Positions 44,267-52,750 of a stretch of DNA of 64,000 nucleotides are shown here, one piece after another. The stretch is from assembly GCF_900187875.1 (NCBI RefSeq), contig NZ_FYEX01000001.1:372001-436000 (forward strand), given 5' to 3'. Below the pieces are notes generated by a model that worked only from the letters and a program-made list of their open reading frames with translations, was not told where the DNA came from and made no database searches. The stretch's first letter is position 1. Each line of letters opens with the position of its first letter. This DNA is from Polynucleobacter victoriensis (lineage in GTDB: Bacteria > Pseudomonadota > Gammaproteobacteria > Burkholderiales > Burkholderiaceae). The position numbers were made by a program, and so were the translations under genes.

Positions 44267-44296
44267 TTTCAGCCCCGCTCTCATGCGGGGCTGAAA
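44267..44296 (+). terminator. Hairpin between tupA and tupB
   Basis: A perfect 12-bp stem (TTTCAGCCCCGC / GCGGGGCTGAAA, six-base loop) lies between tupA and tupB. No T run follows on the plus strand. It probably lowers tupBC expression relative to tupA and protects tupA mRNA, as with other binding-protein genes. Confidence 0.65.
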
Positions 44297-44314
44297 AACC
44301 ATTAAGCTAGCGTC

Positions 44315-45010
44315 ATGTTCACAGCTTTTAGCGATGCTTTTTCTCTGTTAGAAACAATGGATGCCAATTTACTTGGTATTGTTTTTGTTTCTTTACAAGT
44401 AAGTCTCACCGCACTTGTGATTGGCTGTGTGATTGGCATGCCTTTGGGTGCCCTCATCGCCATTAAAAATTTTCCAGGCAGGCAAGGCATCGTAGTTGTT
44501 CTCAATAGCCTAATGGGTGTTCCAACGGTGATTGTTGGGGTAGTCATTTATTTACTGCTTTCAAGAACTGGTCCACTTGGCGAGTTGAACTGGTTGTTCA
44601 CGCCCAAGGGGATGATGCTGGCACAAAGTGTCCTCACCACACCACTGATTGCAGCCCTGACTCGCCAAACGATTGAGGATGCCTGGCATATCCACGGAGA
44701 AACAATGTCAGCACTACGCTTACCAGTTTTAGCAAAACTAAAGTGGCTGATGTGGGATTGCCGTTTTTCCCTATCGATTGCCTTACTTGCCGGCTTTGCA
44801 AGAGCGATTTCCGAAGTCGGCGCTGTAATGATTGTTGGCGGCAACATCGACCGCGCTACACGCACCATGACAACTGCTATTGCACTTGAAACCAGCAAAG
44901 GTGATTTACCTTTGGCTCTAGCACTGGGCATCGTTTTACTGGGGGTAGTTCTTTTTGCTAATTTAATGACTTCTGTCATTAAATCAATTGCCGAGCGTCG
45001 CTATGGGTAA
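44315..45010 (+). CDS. tupB: Tungstate ABC transporter, permease
   Basis: A 231-residue inner-membrane subunit with five or so helices and the binding-protein-dependent permease (EAA-type) loop RQTIEDAWHIHGETMSALRL..ALLAGFARAISEVGAVMIVGG, including the conserved ARAxSExG motif. The sequence matches TupB rather than ModB. Its end overlaps tupC, suggesting coupled translation. Confidence 0.9.
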   Translation: MFTAFSDAFSLLETMDANLLGIVFVSLQVSLTALVIGCVIGMPLGALIAIKNFPGRQGIVVVLNSLMGVPTVIVGVVIYLLLSRTGPLGELNWLFTPKGMMLAQSVLTTPLIAALTRQTIEDAWHIHGETMSALRLPVLAKLKWLMWDCRFSLSIALLAGFARAISEVGAVMIVGGNIDRATRTMTTAIALETSKGDLPLALALGIVLLGVVLFANLMTSVIKSIAERRYG

Positions 45011-45704
45011 TATCCAACCGATGATTACCCTGCATGACATCAGCGTTTCTAGGGATGAACGCCAGATACTATCTATTACGGCACACATACCAACTACTGG
45101 GATCACAGCAGTCATAGGTCCTAACGGCTCAGGTAAAACAACTTTATTAAAACTATTACATGGTTTGATAGAAGCTGATGAAGGTAGTTACTCACCAGGC
45201 TCTCAGCAATTAGGTTCTGCTTTAGTGCTTCATCACACACCACTTATCAAGGCCAGTGTTCGCTGTAACTTAGCCATGGTGAGAGATAGCTCATCAAACA
45301 CCAAAATTACTGAAAGTGATATTGACTCAGCGTTAGCATCTGTAGGCTTGAGCCACTTAAAAAATCAATCTGCCCTTAAGCTCTCTGCCGGAGAACGCCA
45401 ACGCTTAAGCTTAGCCCGCGCAAAATTGCAACGCCCTCAAGTGATTTTGCTCGATGAACCAACCGCCAATCTTGATCCTAGTACCACGGAGCAAGTAGAG
45501 ACCATTATTAAAAATCTGGCTCTAGAAGGATGCGGCGTGATATTTACGTCTCACCATCTTGGCCAAGTGCAATCACTGTCCGATCAGGTTGTTTTCTTAG
45601 CAGATGGTCAGTGTTTAGAAGTTTCGAATACAGAAAACTTTTTTAAACACCCTCAATCAGATCAAGCCAAGAAGTTTATTCATCGAGAATTAGGCTGGAA
45701 ATAA
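45003..45704 (+). CDS. tupC: Tungstate ABC transporter, ATP-binding protein
   Basis: A cytoplasmic ATPase driving TupB. Walker A GPNGSGKTTLLKLL is near residue 40. The signature reads LSAGERQRLSLARA (Ala in place of Gly), Walker B is VILLDEPTANLD, and a TSHHLGQVQ switch His follows. The ATG at 45003 was preferred to a TTG in frame at 44988; it gives 233 residues and overlaps the tupB end by eight bases. There is no regulatory extension. Confidence 0.9.
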   Translation: MGNIQPMITLHDISVSRDERQILSITAHIPTTGITAVIGPNGSGKTTLLKLLHGLIEADEGSYSPGSQQLGSALVLHHTPLIKASVRCNLAMVRDSSSNTKITESDIDSALASVGLSHLKNQSALKLSAGERQRLSLARAKLQRPQVILLDEPTANLDPSTTEQVETIIKNLALEGCGVIFTSHHLGQVQSLSDQVVFLADGQCLEVSNTENFFKHPQSDQAKKFIHRELGWK

Positions 45705-45730
45705 ATAATGCCGCATCAGCGGCATTATTT
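45703..45730. terminator. Bidirectional terminator between tupC and the DUF3501 gene
   Basis: A perfect 12-bp stem (AAATAATGCCGC / GCGGCATTATTT, loop ATCA) overlaps the tupC stop and is flanked by T-rich sequence on the plus strand. It sits between convergent genes and probably ends both transcripts. Confidence 0.8.
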
Positions 45731-45749
45731 ATTTTTACTAATTAGCTTG

Positions 45750-46334
45750 TTAATTCAGATCTTGAATCAATGAAGCCAAGGTTTCTGCAGGTAAAGACTC
45801 AACGTGGAATGGATATTCTTTATGATCACAGCCCACCTTCATCTGCGCCCCGCCTTTTAATGACTTTCTCATATCATCAGTCAACTCGAATCTTAAGAAA
45901 TGAACTGATGATGTTTTTTCTGCAGTTGTACGATCAAGATCTTCATTGGCAATGGCGTAGACACGAGGTTGCCCTTCTACTTCAACAAAAACTCGATCTT
46001 CCACACCAATCAGTTTGGCTAAAGCAATCTTGCGATCTGCTTCATTGACATACTCCAACTTCATGGTTACTTTGAAGTTCGTGCCATCAGGCACTAGAGC
46101 ATTGTAGGTATCCATTTCATCCTGAATACCTTCATCTTCAAAGATTTTTTCAACACGTAACATTTCTTGTATTTGATACTGCATCAAGAATTTACTCTCG
46201 AAAATCATATTGAGATGCTCTCCTAACATGACTGTTCTCTTTTTGCGTTCTGCAATTGCTTGCTGACGCATCTCTGGGCGCGCTTTGTAATAAGCTTCTA
46301 ATGTTAAGAGTTCTTCGCGCTTAATTTTTCCCAT
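45750..46334 (-). CDS. DUF3501-family protein
   Basis: A 194-residue soluble protein matching DUF3501: a helical N-terminal part (YYKARPEMRQQAIAERKKRTVMLGEHLNMIFESK, given here in shortened sense as the YKARPEMRQ and LGEHLNMIFES segments) and a beta-rich C-terminal part with SVHFLRFEL and KVGCDHKEYP. No enzyme motif was recognised. It is 35 bases downstream of the Fe-S protein gene and shares an operon with it and perhaps rubrerythrin, a recurring arrangement in betaproteobacteria. The ATG at 46334 has a GGAG site six bases before it. Confidence 0.75.
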   Translation of the reverse strand: MGKIKREELLTLEAYYKARPEMRQQAIAERKKRTVMLGEHLNMIFESKFLMQYQIQEMLRVEKIFEDEGIQDEMDTYNALVPDGTNFKVTMKLEYVNEADRKIALAKLIGVEDRVFVEVEGQPRVYAIANEDLDRTTAEKTSSVHFLRFELTDDMRKSLKGGAQMKVGCDHKEYPFHVESLPAETLASLIQDLN

Positions 46335-46369
46335 TGTTGTCTCCATCTACCCACTCCTAATAATGTTGA

Positions 46370-47707
46370 TTAAAGGCCATAAGCCTTAGCCAAAAGAGAA
46401 ATCGGATGAGCCATTTGTGACTTCTTCATGCCGTTTTCTTCAATACCTTGTTCAATGTGATGACCAGCCAACTGACAGTCAGAACTAATGAAGTCTGGTT
46501 CTGTGCTTGCCATGTTTTTAAATACTGGCTTACCAATCTTCATCGCAGTCTTGTGGAACTCTTTTTTGACACCCCAAGTACCAGCATGTCCAGAGCAGCG
46601 CTCGACCACATTCACCTCAGTACCAGGAATCATTTGTAGAGTTTCTGCAGTTTTCTTACCCACGTTTTGTACACGCAAGTGACATGGCACGTGGTAACTC
46701 ACTTTACCCAACTCAACCTTAAAGTCAGTTTTTAGCAAACCATCTTTATTGCGTGCAATAAAGTACTCAAACGGATCCCACATCGCATCTTTCACCAATT
46801 GCACATCTTCTTCATCTGGGAACATTAATGGCAATTCTTGTTTAAACATCAATGTGCATGATGGGATTGGGGTGACGATGGCATAACCCTCTCTGGCCAA
46901 CTTCACCAATTGTGGAATATTGATATCTTTATTCTTAGCCACAGACTCAAGGTCACCCAACTCTAACTTAGGCATACCGCAACAAGCATCCTTCTCTACC
47001 AACTTGTATGGAATCTCATTGTGAGCCAATAGCTTCAATAAATCCTGACCAATGCCTGGCTCGTTGTAGTTGATAAAGCATGTTGAGTACACAGCCACTT
47101 TGCCAGGTGTTTTTTCACCATCTTTAACTGGCCATGCAGCTGACTCTTTTGCCACTTGCTTAAAAGTTTGTGGCGCATAGCTAGGAATCCAAGCATTTTT
47201 ATCAACGCCTAAAGTTGCTTCCATCACGTTACGCATCACCTTAGTGCTGTTCACAGCATTCACGGTTTGCGTGACGATTGGAATACCCGCAAAGCTACCT
47301 AATTTATCTGTTGAAGATAAAACGTTATCTCTGAAGCTGGTTTCACCATTTTTATGTTTGATTGCCTTAGCGCGCAACATCAAGTGCGGGAAGTCTAAGT
47401 TCCAAACATGCGGCGGCGTATATGGGCACTTAGTCATGTAGCAAAGATCACACAAGTAGCATTGATCGACGACTTTGTCGTAATCCTTTTTATCAACACC
47501 ATGAACCTCACCATCTGCAGTGGCATCAACTAGATCAAAGAGCGTCGGAAATGAGCCACAAAGACTCACGCAACGGCGACAGCCATGACAAATATCAAAG
47601 ACGCGTTCCATTTCCGCATTGAGAGAATCTTGATTATAAAAATCAGGATTCTTCCAATCTAATGGGTGTCTGGTTGGAGCTTCTAAGTTACCTTCACGTT
47701 GACTCAT
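46370..47707 (-). CDS. Fe-S/CCG-domain oxidoreductase (GlpC/HdrD-like)
   Basis: A 445-residue protein with two N-terminal [4Fe-4S] motifs (CHGCRRCVSLC and CYLCDLCYMTKCP) and two cysteine-rich CCG domains in the C-terminal half (KDACCGMPKLELGDL and ERCSGHAGTWG, each preceded by a Cys in YSTCFIN and VPCHLRVQN). This is the layout of GlpC and heterodisulfide-reductase D subunits. It likely passes electrons, perhaps to the neighbouring rubrerythrin. No transmembrane segment. Confidence 0.85.
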   Translation of the reverse strand: MSQREGNLEAPTRHPLDWKNPDFYNQDSLNAEMERVFDICHGCRRCVSLCGSFPTLFDLVDATADGEVHGVDKKDYDKVVDQCYLCDLCYMTKCPYTPPHVWNLDFPHLMLRAKAIKHKNGETSFRDNVLSSTDKLGSFAGIPIVTQTVNAVNSTKVMRNVMEATLGVDKNAWIPSYAPQTFKQVAKESAAWPVKDGEKTPGKVAVYSTCFINYNEPGIGQDLLKLLAHNEIPYKLVEKDACCGMPKLELGDLESVAKNKDINIPQLVKLAREGYAIVTPIPSCTLMFKQELPLMFPDEEDVQLVKDAMWDPFEYFIARNKDGLLKTDFKVELGKVSYHVPCHLRVQNVGKKTAETLQMIPGTEVNVVERCSGHAGTWGVKKEFHKTAMKIGKPVFKNMASTEPDFISSDCQLAGHHIEQGIEENGMKKSQMAHPISLLAKAYGL

Positions 47708-47766
47708 GATCTCTTCCTTTTGTAGTTGTTGTTTGGGAAATTTTCGATTAATAAGACTCTTTATGA

Positions 47767-47794
47767 GAGCTCCGAGGTCAAAACCTCAGAGCTC
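47767..47794 (-). terminator. Hairpin between rubrerythrin and the Fe-S protein gene
   Basis: A 12-bp stem with one G-U wobble on the minus strand (GAGCTC...GAGGT / ACCTC...GAGCTC, four-base loop) lies just after the rubrerythrin stop and before the Fe-S protein start. It may partly terminate, making rubrerythrin the more abundant product. Confidence 0.6.
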
Positions 47795-47809
47795 CTTAAA
47801 AAGCCTTAA

Positions 47810-48238
47810 TTAAGCACCTAGTGCCTCAAGAGCTTTTTGGTAGCGGTTAGCGTGTGAACGCTCTGCTTTTGCCAAAGTCTCGAACCAGTCAGCGATTTCA
47901 TCGAAACCTTCTTCACGAGCAATCTTGGCCATGCCAGGATACATATCTGTGTACTCGTGTGTTTCACCATGAATAGCTGCTTCTAGAGCTTCTTTTGGTG
48001 TACGACCAGGCATACCTGTACCAGGCTCACCTGCGCCACCTTCAATCAAAAACTCCATGTGACCATGTGCATGGCCTGTTTCGCCTTCAGCTGTAGAACG
48101 GAACAATGCTGCAACATCATTCTCACCAGCGATGTCACACATGTTCGCGAAATACAAATAGCGACGGTTAGCTTGAGACTCACCCGCAAATGCGTCTTTC
48201 AAGCTTTGTTCAGTTTTACTACCTTTTAATGTTGGCAT
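47810..48238 (-). CDS. Rubrerythrin-family peroxidase without rubredoxin domain
   Basis: A 142-residue di-iron four-helix protein. The ligand motifs are readable: an ExxxR/Y set in AFAGESQANRRYLYFANMC and ExxH in AEGETGHAHGHMEF on the first helices, then EAAIHGETHEYTDMYP and AKAERSHANRYQKALE. Unlike classical rubrerythrin it lacks the C-terminal rubredoxin domain, so it must take electrons from a partner. Likely removes hydrogen peroxide. A strong GGAG site precedes the start. Confidence 0.9.
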   Translation of the reverse strand: MPTLKGSKTEQSLKDAFAGESQANRRYLYFANMCDIAGENDVAALFRSTAEGETGHAHGHMEFLIEGGAGEPGTGMPGRTPKEALEAAIHGETHEYTDMYPGMAKIAREEGFDEIADWFETLAKAERSHANRYQKALEALGA

Positions 48239-48436
48239 ATTTCACTCCTATCGATAGATTGAACTTCTAAGTCGGTTACGATAGCTATCTACGTTGTAAA
48301 AATTGACCGTTGGTAGCTATCAAACTAGACGGGCGTAGTTTATGTCTAAAACAGATTGATAGTTAAATTGTATTTATTAATTTTTATGATAGTTTTTAAC
48401 TAAATTGGATTTAATCCAATAACCTATTGTTTTTAA
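48239..48436. promoter_or_regulatory. Divergent regulatory region, rubrerythrin / manganese exporter
   Basis: This 198-base gap between divergent genes holds several symmetric elements: a GATAGCTATC palindrome with a partial copy downstream, a TGATAGTT direct repeat 30 bases apart (48357, 48387), and a 17-bp palindrome ATTGGATT-T-AATCCAAT (48404-48420) just before the exporter start. No known metal or peroxide box was matched with certainty. Confidence 0.45.
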
Positions 48437-49015
48437 ATGGATTTTAATTATTTTTTGTTAGCCACAAGCATTGTTGCCTTGGCTGAAATCGGGGATAAAA
48501 CCCAACTTTTGTCCTTAATGCTGTCCGCTAAGTACAAAGATCATCACTGGGCCATTATTGGGGGCATCTTTATTGCCACTATTTTGAATCATGCCCTAGC
48601 GGCCCTTTTAGGTAGCGCCATTTCTGCATGGCTAAGCCCTGATGTGATGCGTTGGATCCTGGGTGCTGGATTTATCGCCCTAGGTCTATGGCTACTTATT
48701 CCAGATAAGTTAGACGGCGATGAAAACACGCCCACCACACACAATAGTTGGAAAGTTTTCACAATCACCACGTCATTATTTTTCATGGCAGAAATGGGAG
48801 ATAAAACCCAAGTCGCTACTGTGGCTTTAGGAGCTCGCTATGATGATTTACTGGCGGTGGTAACAGGCACAACGGTTGGCATGATGCTTGCAAATGCTCC
48901 TGCTGTTTGGTTGGGCAAGAAATTTACTAGGGCTTTACCAATCAAATGGGTTCACAGCATTGCTGCAATTATTTTTATAGCAATTGGTGTGGGCACTTTA
49001 TTGATTCAGTATTAA
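48437..49015 (+). CDS. Gdt1/UPF0016 (TMEM165) family manganese exporter
   Basis: A 192-residue inner-membrane protein with six helices in two similar halves. Each half carries the family motif ExGDK[TS]: EIGDKTQLLSLML near residue 18 and EMGDKTQVATVAL near residue 118. Characterised members (MneA, MntX) export Mn2+; others move Ca2+ or H+. Its neighbour is a divergent rubrerythrin, so manganese and oxidative stress may be linked here. No yybP-ykoY riboswitch was recognised upstream. Confidence 0.9.
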   Translation: MDFNYFLLATSIVALAEIGDKTQLLSLMLSAKYKDHHWAIIGGIFIATILNHALAALLGSAISAWLSPDVMRWILGAGFIALGLWLLIPDKLDGDENTPTTHNSWKVFTITTSLFFMAEMGDKTQVATVALGARYDDLLAVVTGTTVGMMLANAPAVWLGKKFTRALPIKWVHSIAAIIFIAIGVGTLLIQY

Positions 49016-49056
49016 TGAGATACAACAGCACCACTAAATAATTAGAGAGACACCTG

Positions 49057-51648
49057 ATGGCACGAACAGAAACACCAGTTACTTTTTTGAGAAGTGATTA
49101 CAAAGAACCTGCTTTCACCATCAAATCAGTTGACTTAGATATTGCACTCATTCCAGCAAGAACGATTGTGGTCAATCGCATGATGATGCAAAGAAGTGCT
49201 GGTAGCCAAAATCAACCATTGGTATTACATGGTGAAGAACAAGAGTTGGTCAGCGTGCGCGTCAACGGTGAAATTATTCGCGAATATGAATTAACCCCAC
49301 AAAGTTTGACACTGCATAATTTGCCAGACAACTTTGAACTAAGCATCACTAGCGCCAACGCACCAGAAAAAAACACTACCCTAATGGGGTTGTATGTATC
49401 CAATGGCAACTTCTTCACGCAATGTGAGGCAGAAGGCTTTCGCAGAATCACTTACTTCTTAGATCGCCCAGATGTGATGGCCACTTACCAGGTAACACTG
49501 CGCGCTCTTAAAAATGATTTCCCTGTATTGTTATCGAACGGGAACTTAATCAAACAAGAAGAGTTAGGCAATGGTTGGCACAGCGCTGTTTGGCAAGATC
49601 CGTTTCCTAAACCATCGTATTTATTTGCGCTAGTTGCAGGCAAGCTGCAAGCCATTCAACGCACCATTAAGAGCCAATCAGGCAAAGAGAAACTCCTCCA
49701 AGTTTGGGTTGAATCCAAAGACTTAGATAAAACTGAGCATGCTATGGACTCTTTGATTGCCTCAATCAAGTGGGATGAGGAGCGCTTTGGCTTAGAACTT
49801 GACCTTGATCGCTTCATGATTGTTGCAGTTGGCGACTTCAATATGGGAGCCATGGAAAATAAAGGCTTAAATATCTTTAACACTAAGTTTGTTTTAGCCA
49901 AACCAGAGACTGCCAGTGATGTTGATTACGGCAACGTTGAGAGCGTTGTAGCTCATGAGTATTTCCATAACTGGACAGGTAATCGCGTTACTTGCAGAGA
50001 CTGGTTCCAACTATCCCTTAAGGAAGGTCTGACTGTTTTTAGAGATCAGGAGTTTTCAGCGGATCAAATGGGCAGTGAATCTGGTCGAGCAGTCAAACGA
50101 ATTGAAGATGTTCGTGTATTACGCCAAGTACAGTTCCCAGAAGATGCTGGCCCAATGGCTCACCCTATTCGCCCAGACAGTTACCAAGAAATCAATAACT
50201 TCTACACAGTCACTGTTTATGAAAAGGGCTCTGAAGTTGTGCGCATGCAACAAACTCTCTTAGGTCGTGAGGGTTTTCGCAAAGGCATGGATTTGTACTT
50301 CAAGCGTCACGATGGTCAAGCAGTCACGTGTGATGATTTTGTTGCAGCGATGGCAGATGCCAATCAAAAAGACCTCACACAATTTAAGCGTTGGTATAGC
50401 CAAGCAGGTACTCCACGCGTGAAAGTAGAAGAATCATTTGTATCAGGCACTTACCAAGTGACATTGACTCAATCTTGCCCAGCGACTCCAGGACAAGATA
50501 AAAAAGAGCCCTTTCATATCCCATTGCTGTACCGTTTGATTGGTGACTCAGCAAGTTCAGAACAATTATTTGAACTAACAGAATCATCACAAACAATTAC
50601 AGTGCCAGGACTTTCTAAGAAGCCTGTTTTATCGATCAACAGAAACTTTTCTGCACCGGTTGTTCTAGATTTTGAGCAACCCGAATCTGAATTGCTCATC
50701 TTGCTAAAAGAAGATGATGATGCATTCAATCGCTGGGAAGCTGCGCAAAAGCTTTTCATGAGAAGCATCCTTAATGGTAAGGCACTAGACGCCGAGCTTG
50801 TATCAGCGCTCAGAGCAATTTTGCGTGATGCTGCTTTAGATCCAGCCTTTAAGGATTTATTGTTTACATTGCCTGCTGAGAGTTATCTGTACGAACAAGT
50901 GAGCGTGATTGATCCTCAAGCGATTCATCAAGCACGTCGTCAAGTTCGTGGGCAGCTAGCCACTGCATTACAAGATGATTGGCTCTGGGCTTACCAAGAA
51001 CATCAAACTCCAGGCAGCTATAAACCAGATGCCAAAAGTGCCGGCAAACGATCATTGAAAAACTTGGCTTTGAATATGTTGGCAGATAGCGGTTATACAA
51101 AGACTGATGACATCGCTTTTGCACAATACCAATCAGCCAACAACATGACTGATCAATATGGTGCTCTAGCAGTTTTAGTGAATTTCTCATTAAGTCATGC
51201 ACAGGCATGCTTGAGCAACTTCCATGAGCAATTTAAATCAGACGCCTTGGTGATTGATAAGTGGTTTGCTTTACAAGCCACCCGTCAGATTGATCTTCAA
51301 GATACAAGCGCCGTTCTAACAAATGTTTTAGCGCTCAGAAAGCATCCAGACTTTAATATTAAAAACCCTAACCGAGCTCGTAGCTTGATTCATGCGTTCT
51401 GCATGAATAATCCTGGCGCATTCCATCAACCTTCTGCAGAAACCTACCAATTTTGGGCAGAGCATGTGATTGAACTCAATCACATCAATCCCCAAGTGGC
51501 AGCCAGATTGGCAAGAGCTCTGGATCGCTGGAAACAATTTGCACCAAATTATCAAGTTCATATGAAATCAGCACTAGAATTCATATCTAAGCAAATGAAT
51601 TTATCTTCAGATGTAGCTGAAGTGATTCAAAAAGCACTTAATAGTTGA
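49057..51648 (+). CDS. pepN: Aminopeptidase N
   Basis: An M1-family zinc metallopeptidase that removes N-terminal residues from peptides. It has 863 residues with the exopeptidase motif GAMENKGLN (near residue 265), the zinc motif HEYFHNW with the third ligand Glu in LKEGLT, and the C-terminal helical superhelix typical of PepN. The length is close to E. coli PepN (870). Its stop overlaps the region just before fbp, so the two may be co-transcribed. Confidence 0.96.
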   Translation: MARTETPVTFLRSDYKEPAFTIKSVDLDIALIPARTIVVNRMMMQRSAGSQNQPLVLHGEEQELVSVRVNGEIIREYELTPQSLTLHNLPDNFELSITSANAPEKNTTLMGLYVSNGNFFTQCEAEGFRRITYFLDRPDVMATYQVTLRALKNDFPVLLSNGNLIKQEELGNGWHSAVWQDPFPKPSYLFALVAGKLQAIQRTIKSQSGKEKLLQVWVESKDLDKTEHAMDSLIASIKWDEERFGLELDLDRFMIVAVGDFNMGAMENKGLNIFNTKFVLAKPETASDVDYGNVESVVAHEYFHNWTGNRVTCRDWFQLSLKEGLTVFRDQEFSADQMGSESGRAVKRIEDVRVLRQVQFPEDAGPMAHPIRPDSYQEINNFYTVTVYEKGSEVVRMQQTLLGREGFRKGMDLYFKRHDGQAVTCDDFVAAMADANQKDLTQFKRWYSQAGTPRVKVEESFVSGTYQVTLTQSCPATPGQDKKEPFHIPLLYRLIGDSASSEQLFELTESSQTITVPGLSKKPVLSINRNFSAPVVLDFEQPESELLILLKEDDDAFNRWEAAQKLFMRSILNGKALDAELVSALRAILRDAALDPAFKDLLFTLPAESYLYEQVSVIDPQAIHQARRQVRGQLATALQDDWLWAYQEHQTPGSYKPDAKSAGKRSLKNLALNMLADSGYTKTDDIAFAQYQSANNMTDQYGALAVLVNFSLSHAQACLSNFHEQFKSDALVIDKWFALQATRQIDLQDTSAVLTNVLALRKHPDFNIKNPNRARSLIHAFCMNNPGAFHQPSAETYQFWAEHVIELNHINPQVAARLARALDRWKQFAPNYQVHMKSALEFISKQMNLSSDVAEVIQKALNS

Positions 51649-51662
51649 TTAGAAAGAAATAT

Positions 51663-52646
51663 ATGTCGCAAGGCACCACCTTTACACAGCACATCACCTC
51701 ACTAGGCAGCAAAGATGCCAATATTCCAGCATCTTTACTCGTATCAGTAGCCAATGCCTGCAAATTAATTGCCAAACAGGTAGAACAAGGTGCGCTCGCT
51801 GGAATTATTGGTTCGGCAGGCAGTGGCAATGTGCAAGGTGAAACTCAACAAAAACTAGACATCATCTCCAATGACATTCTTTTAGAAGCTTGCGGTAAAG
51901 ATGCCACATTGGCAGGCATGGCCTCAGAAGAAATGGAAACAATCTTCCCTGCCAACAAGAATGGCAGTTTTTTACTACTATTTGACCCACTCGATGGCTC
52001 ATCCAATATCGATGTCAACGTATCGATTGGTACGATTTTCTCTATCCTGAAGAAAAAGACAGCTGGCGATTTAACCGAGAAAGATTTCTTGCAAGCTGGC
52101 GTTGACCAAGTGGCATCAGGTTATGTCGTGTACGGCCCACAAACAACTTTGGTCTACACCACCGGTCAAGGCGTCCATATGTTTACCTTGGACCACGAAA
52201 CTGGTGAGTTCTTATTAATCAAAGAGAATATTCAAATATCTCCTGATACCAAAGAATTCGCCATCAATATGTCGAATATGCGTCACTGGGATCAACCAGT
52301 TAAACGCTATGTGGATGAGTGTCTTGCTGGCGTTGAAGGCACACGTCAAAAAGATTTCAACATGCGTTGGATTGCTTCTATGGTGGCTGATGTGCATCGC
52401 ATTTTGTGCCGTGGTGGTGTATTCATGTATCCATGGGATAAACGTGACCCAAGCAAACCAGGCAAGCTGCGTTTGATGTACGAGGCCAACCCAATGAGCT
52501 TTTTAATTGAACAAGCCGGCGGAGCATCTGTTAATGGCAAAGAACGTATCATGACTTTGCCAGCAGAAAAACTACATCAACGTGTTTCTGTTGTTTTGGG
52601 CTCAAAAAACGAAGTAGATTTGATTCAGAAATATCATCAAGCTTAA
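51663..52646 (+). CDS. fbp: Class I fructose-1,6-bisphosphatase
   Basis: A gluconeogenic enzyme that dephosphorylates fructose-1,6-bisphosphate in the cytosol. The metal-binding signature FDPLDGSSNIDVNVSIGTIF is complete, as are DIISNDILLEA and the C-terminal RLMYEANPMSFLIEQAGG. An ATG start at 51663 gives 327 residues. A TTG in frame at 51645 overlaps the pepN stop and was not used. A strong terminator follows. Confidence 0.96.
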   Translation: MSQGTTFTQHITSLGSKDANIPASLLVSVANACKLIAKQVEQGALAGIIGSAGSGNVQGETQQKLDIISNDILLEACGKDATLAGMASEEMETIFPANKNGSFLLLFDPLDGSSNIDVNVSIGTIFSILKKKTAGDLTEKDFLQAGVDQVASGYVVYGPQTTLVYTTGQGVHMFTLDHETGEFLLIKENIQISPDTKEFAINMSNMRHWDQPVKRYVDECLAGVEGTRQKDFNMRWIASMVADVHRILCRGGVFMYPWDKRDPSKPGKLRLMYEANPMSFLIEQAGGASVNGKERIMTLPAEKLHQRVSVVLGSKNEVDLIQKYHQA

Positions 52647-52692
52647 GTTTGAGCTTAGGTTTGAGTTTGATCTTAAATTTTTAGTTCTATGA

Positions 52693-52723
52693 AAAAAGCC
52701 TCATATTAGATATGAGGCTTTTT
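52693..52723. terminator. Bidirectional terminator between fbp and ald
   Basis: A 14-bp inverted repeat (AAAAAGCCTCATAT / ATATGAGGCTTTTT, loop TAG), with T runs on both strands, lies between the convergent fbp and alanine dehydrogenase genes. Confidence 0.92.
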
Positions 52724-52750
52724 GTTGAGTGACTTATTTCTTTATTTTGC

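Noticed and set aside
48239..48436. yybP-ykoY manganese riboswitch before the exporter
   Set aside because: No matching conserved loop; only short palindromes are present.
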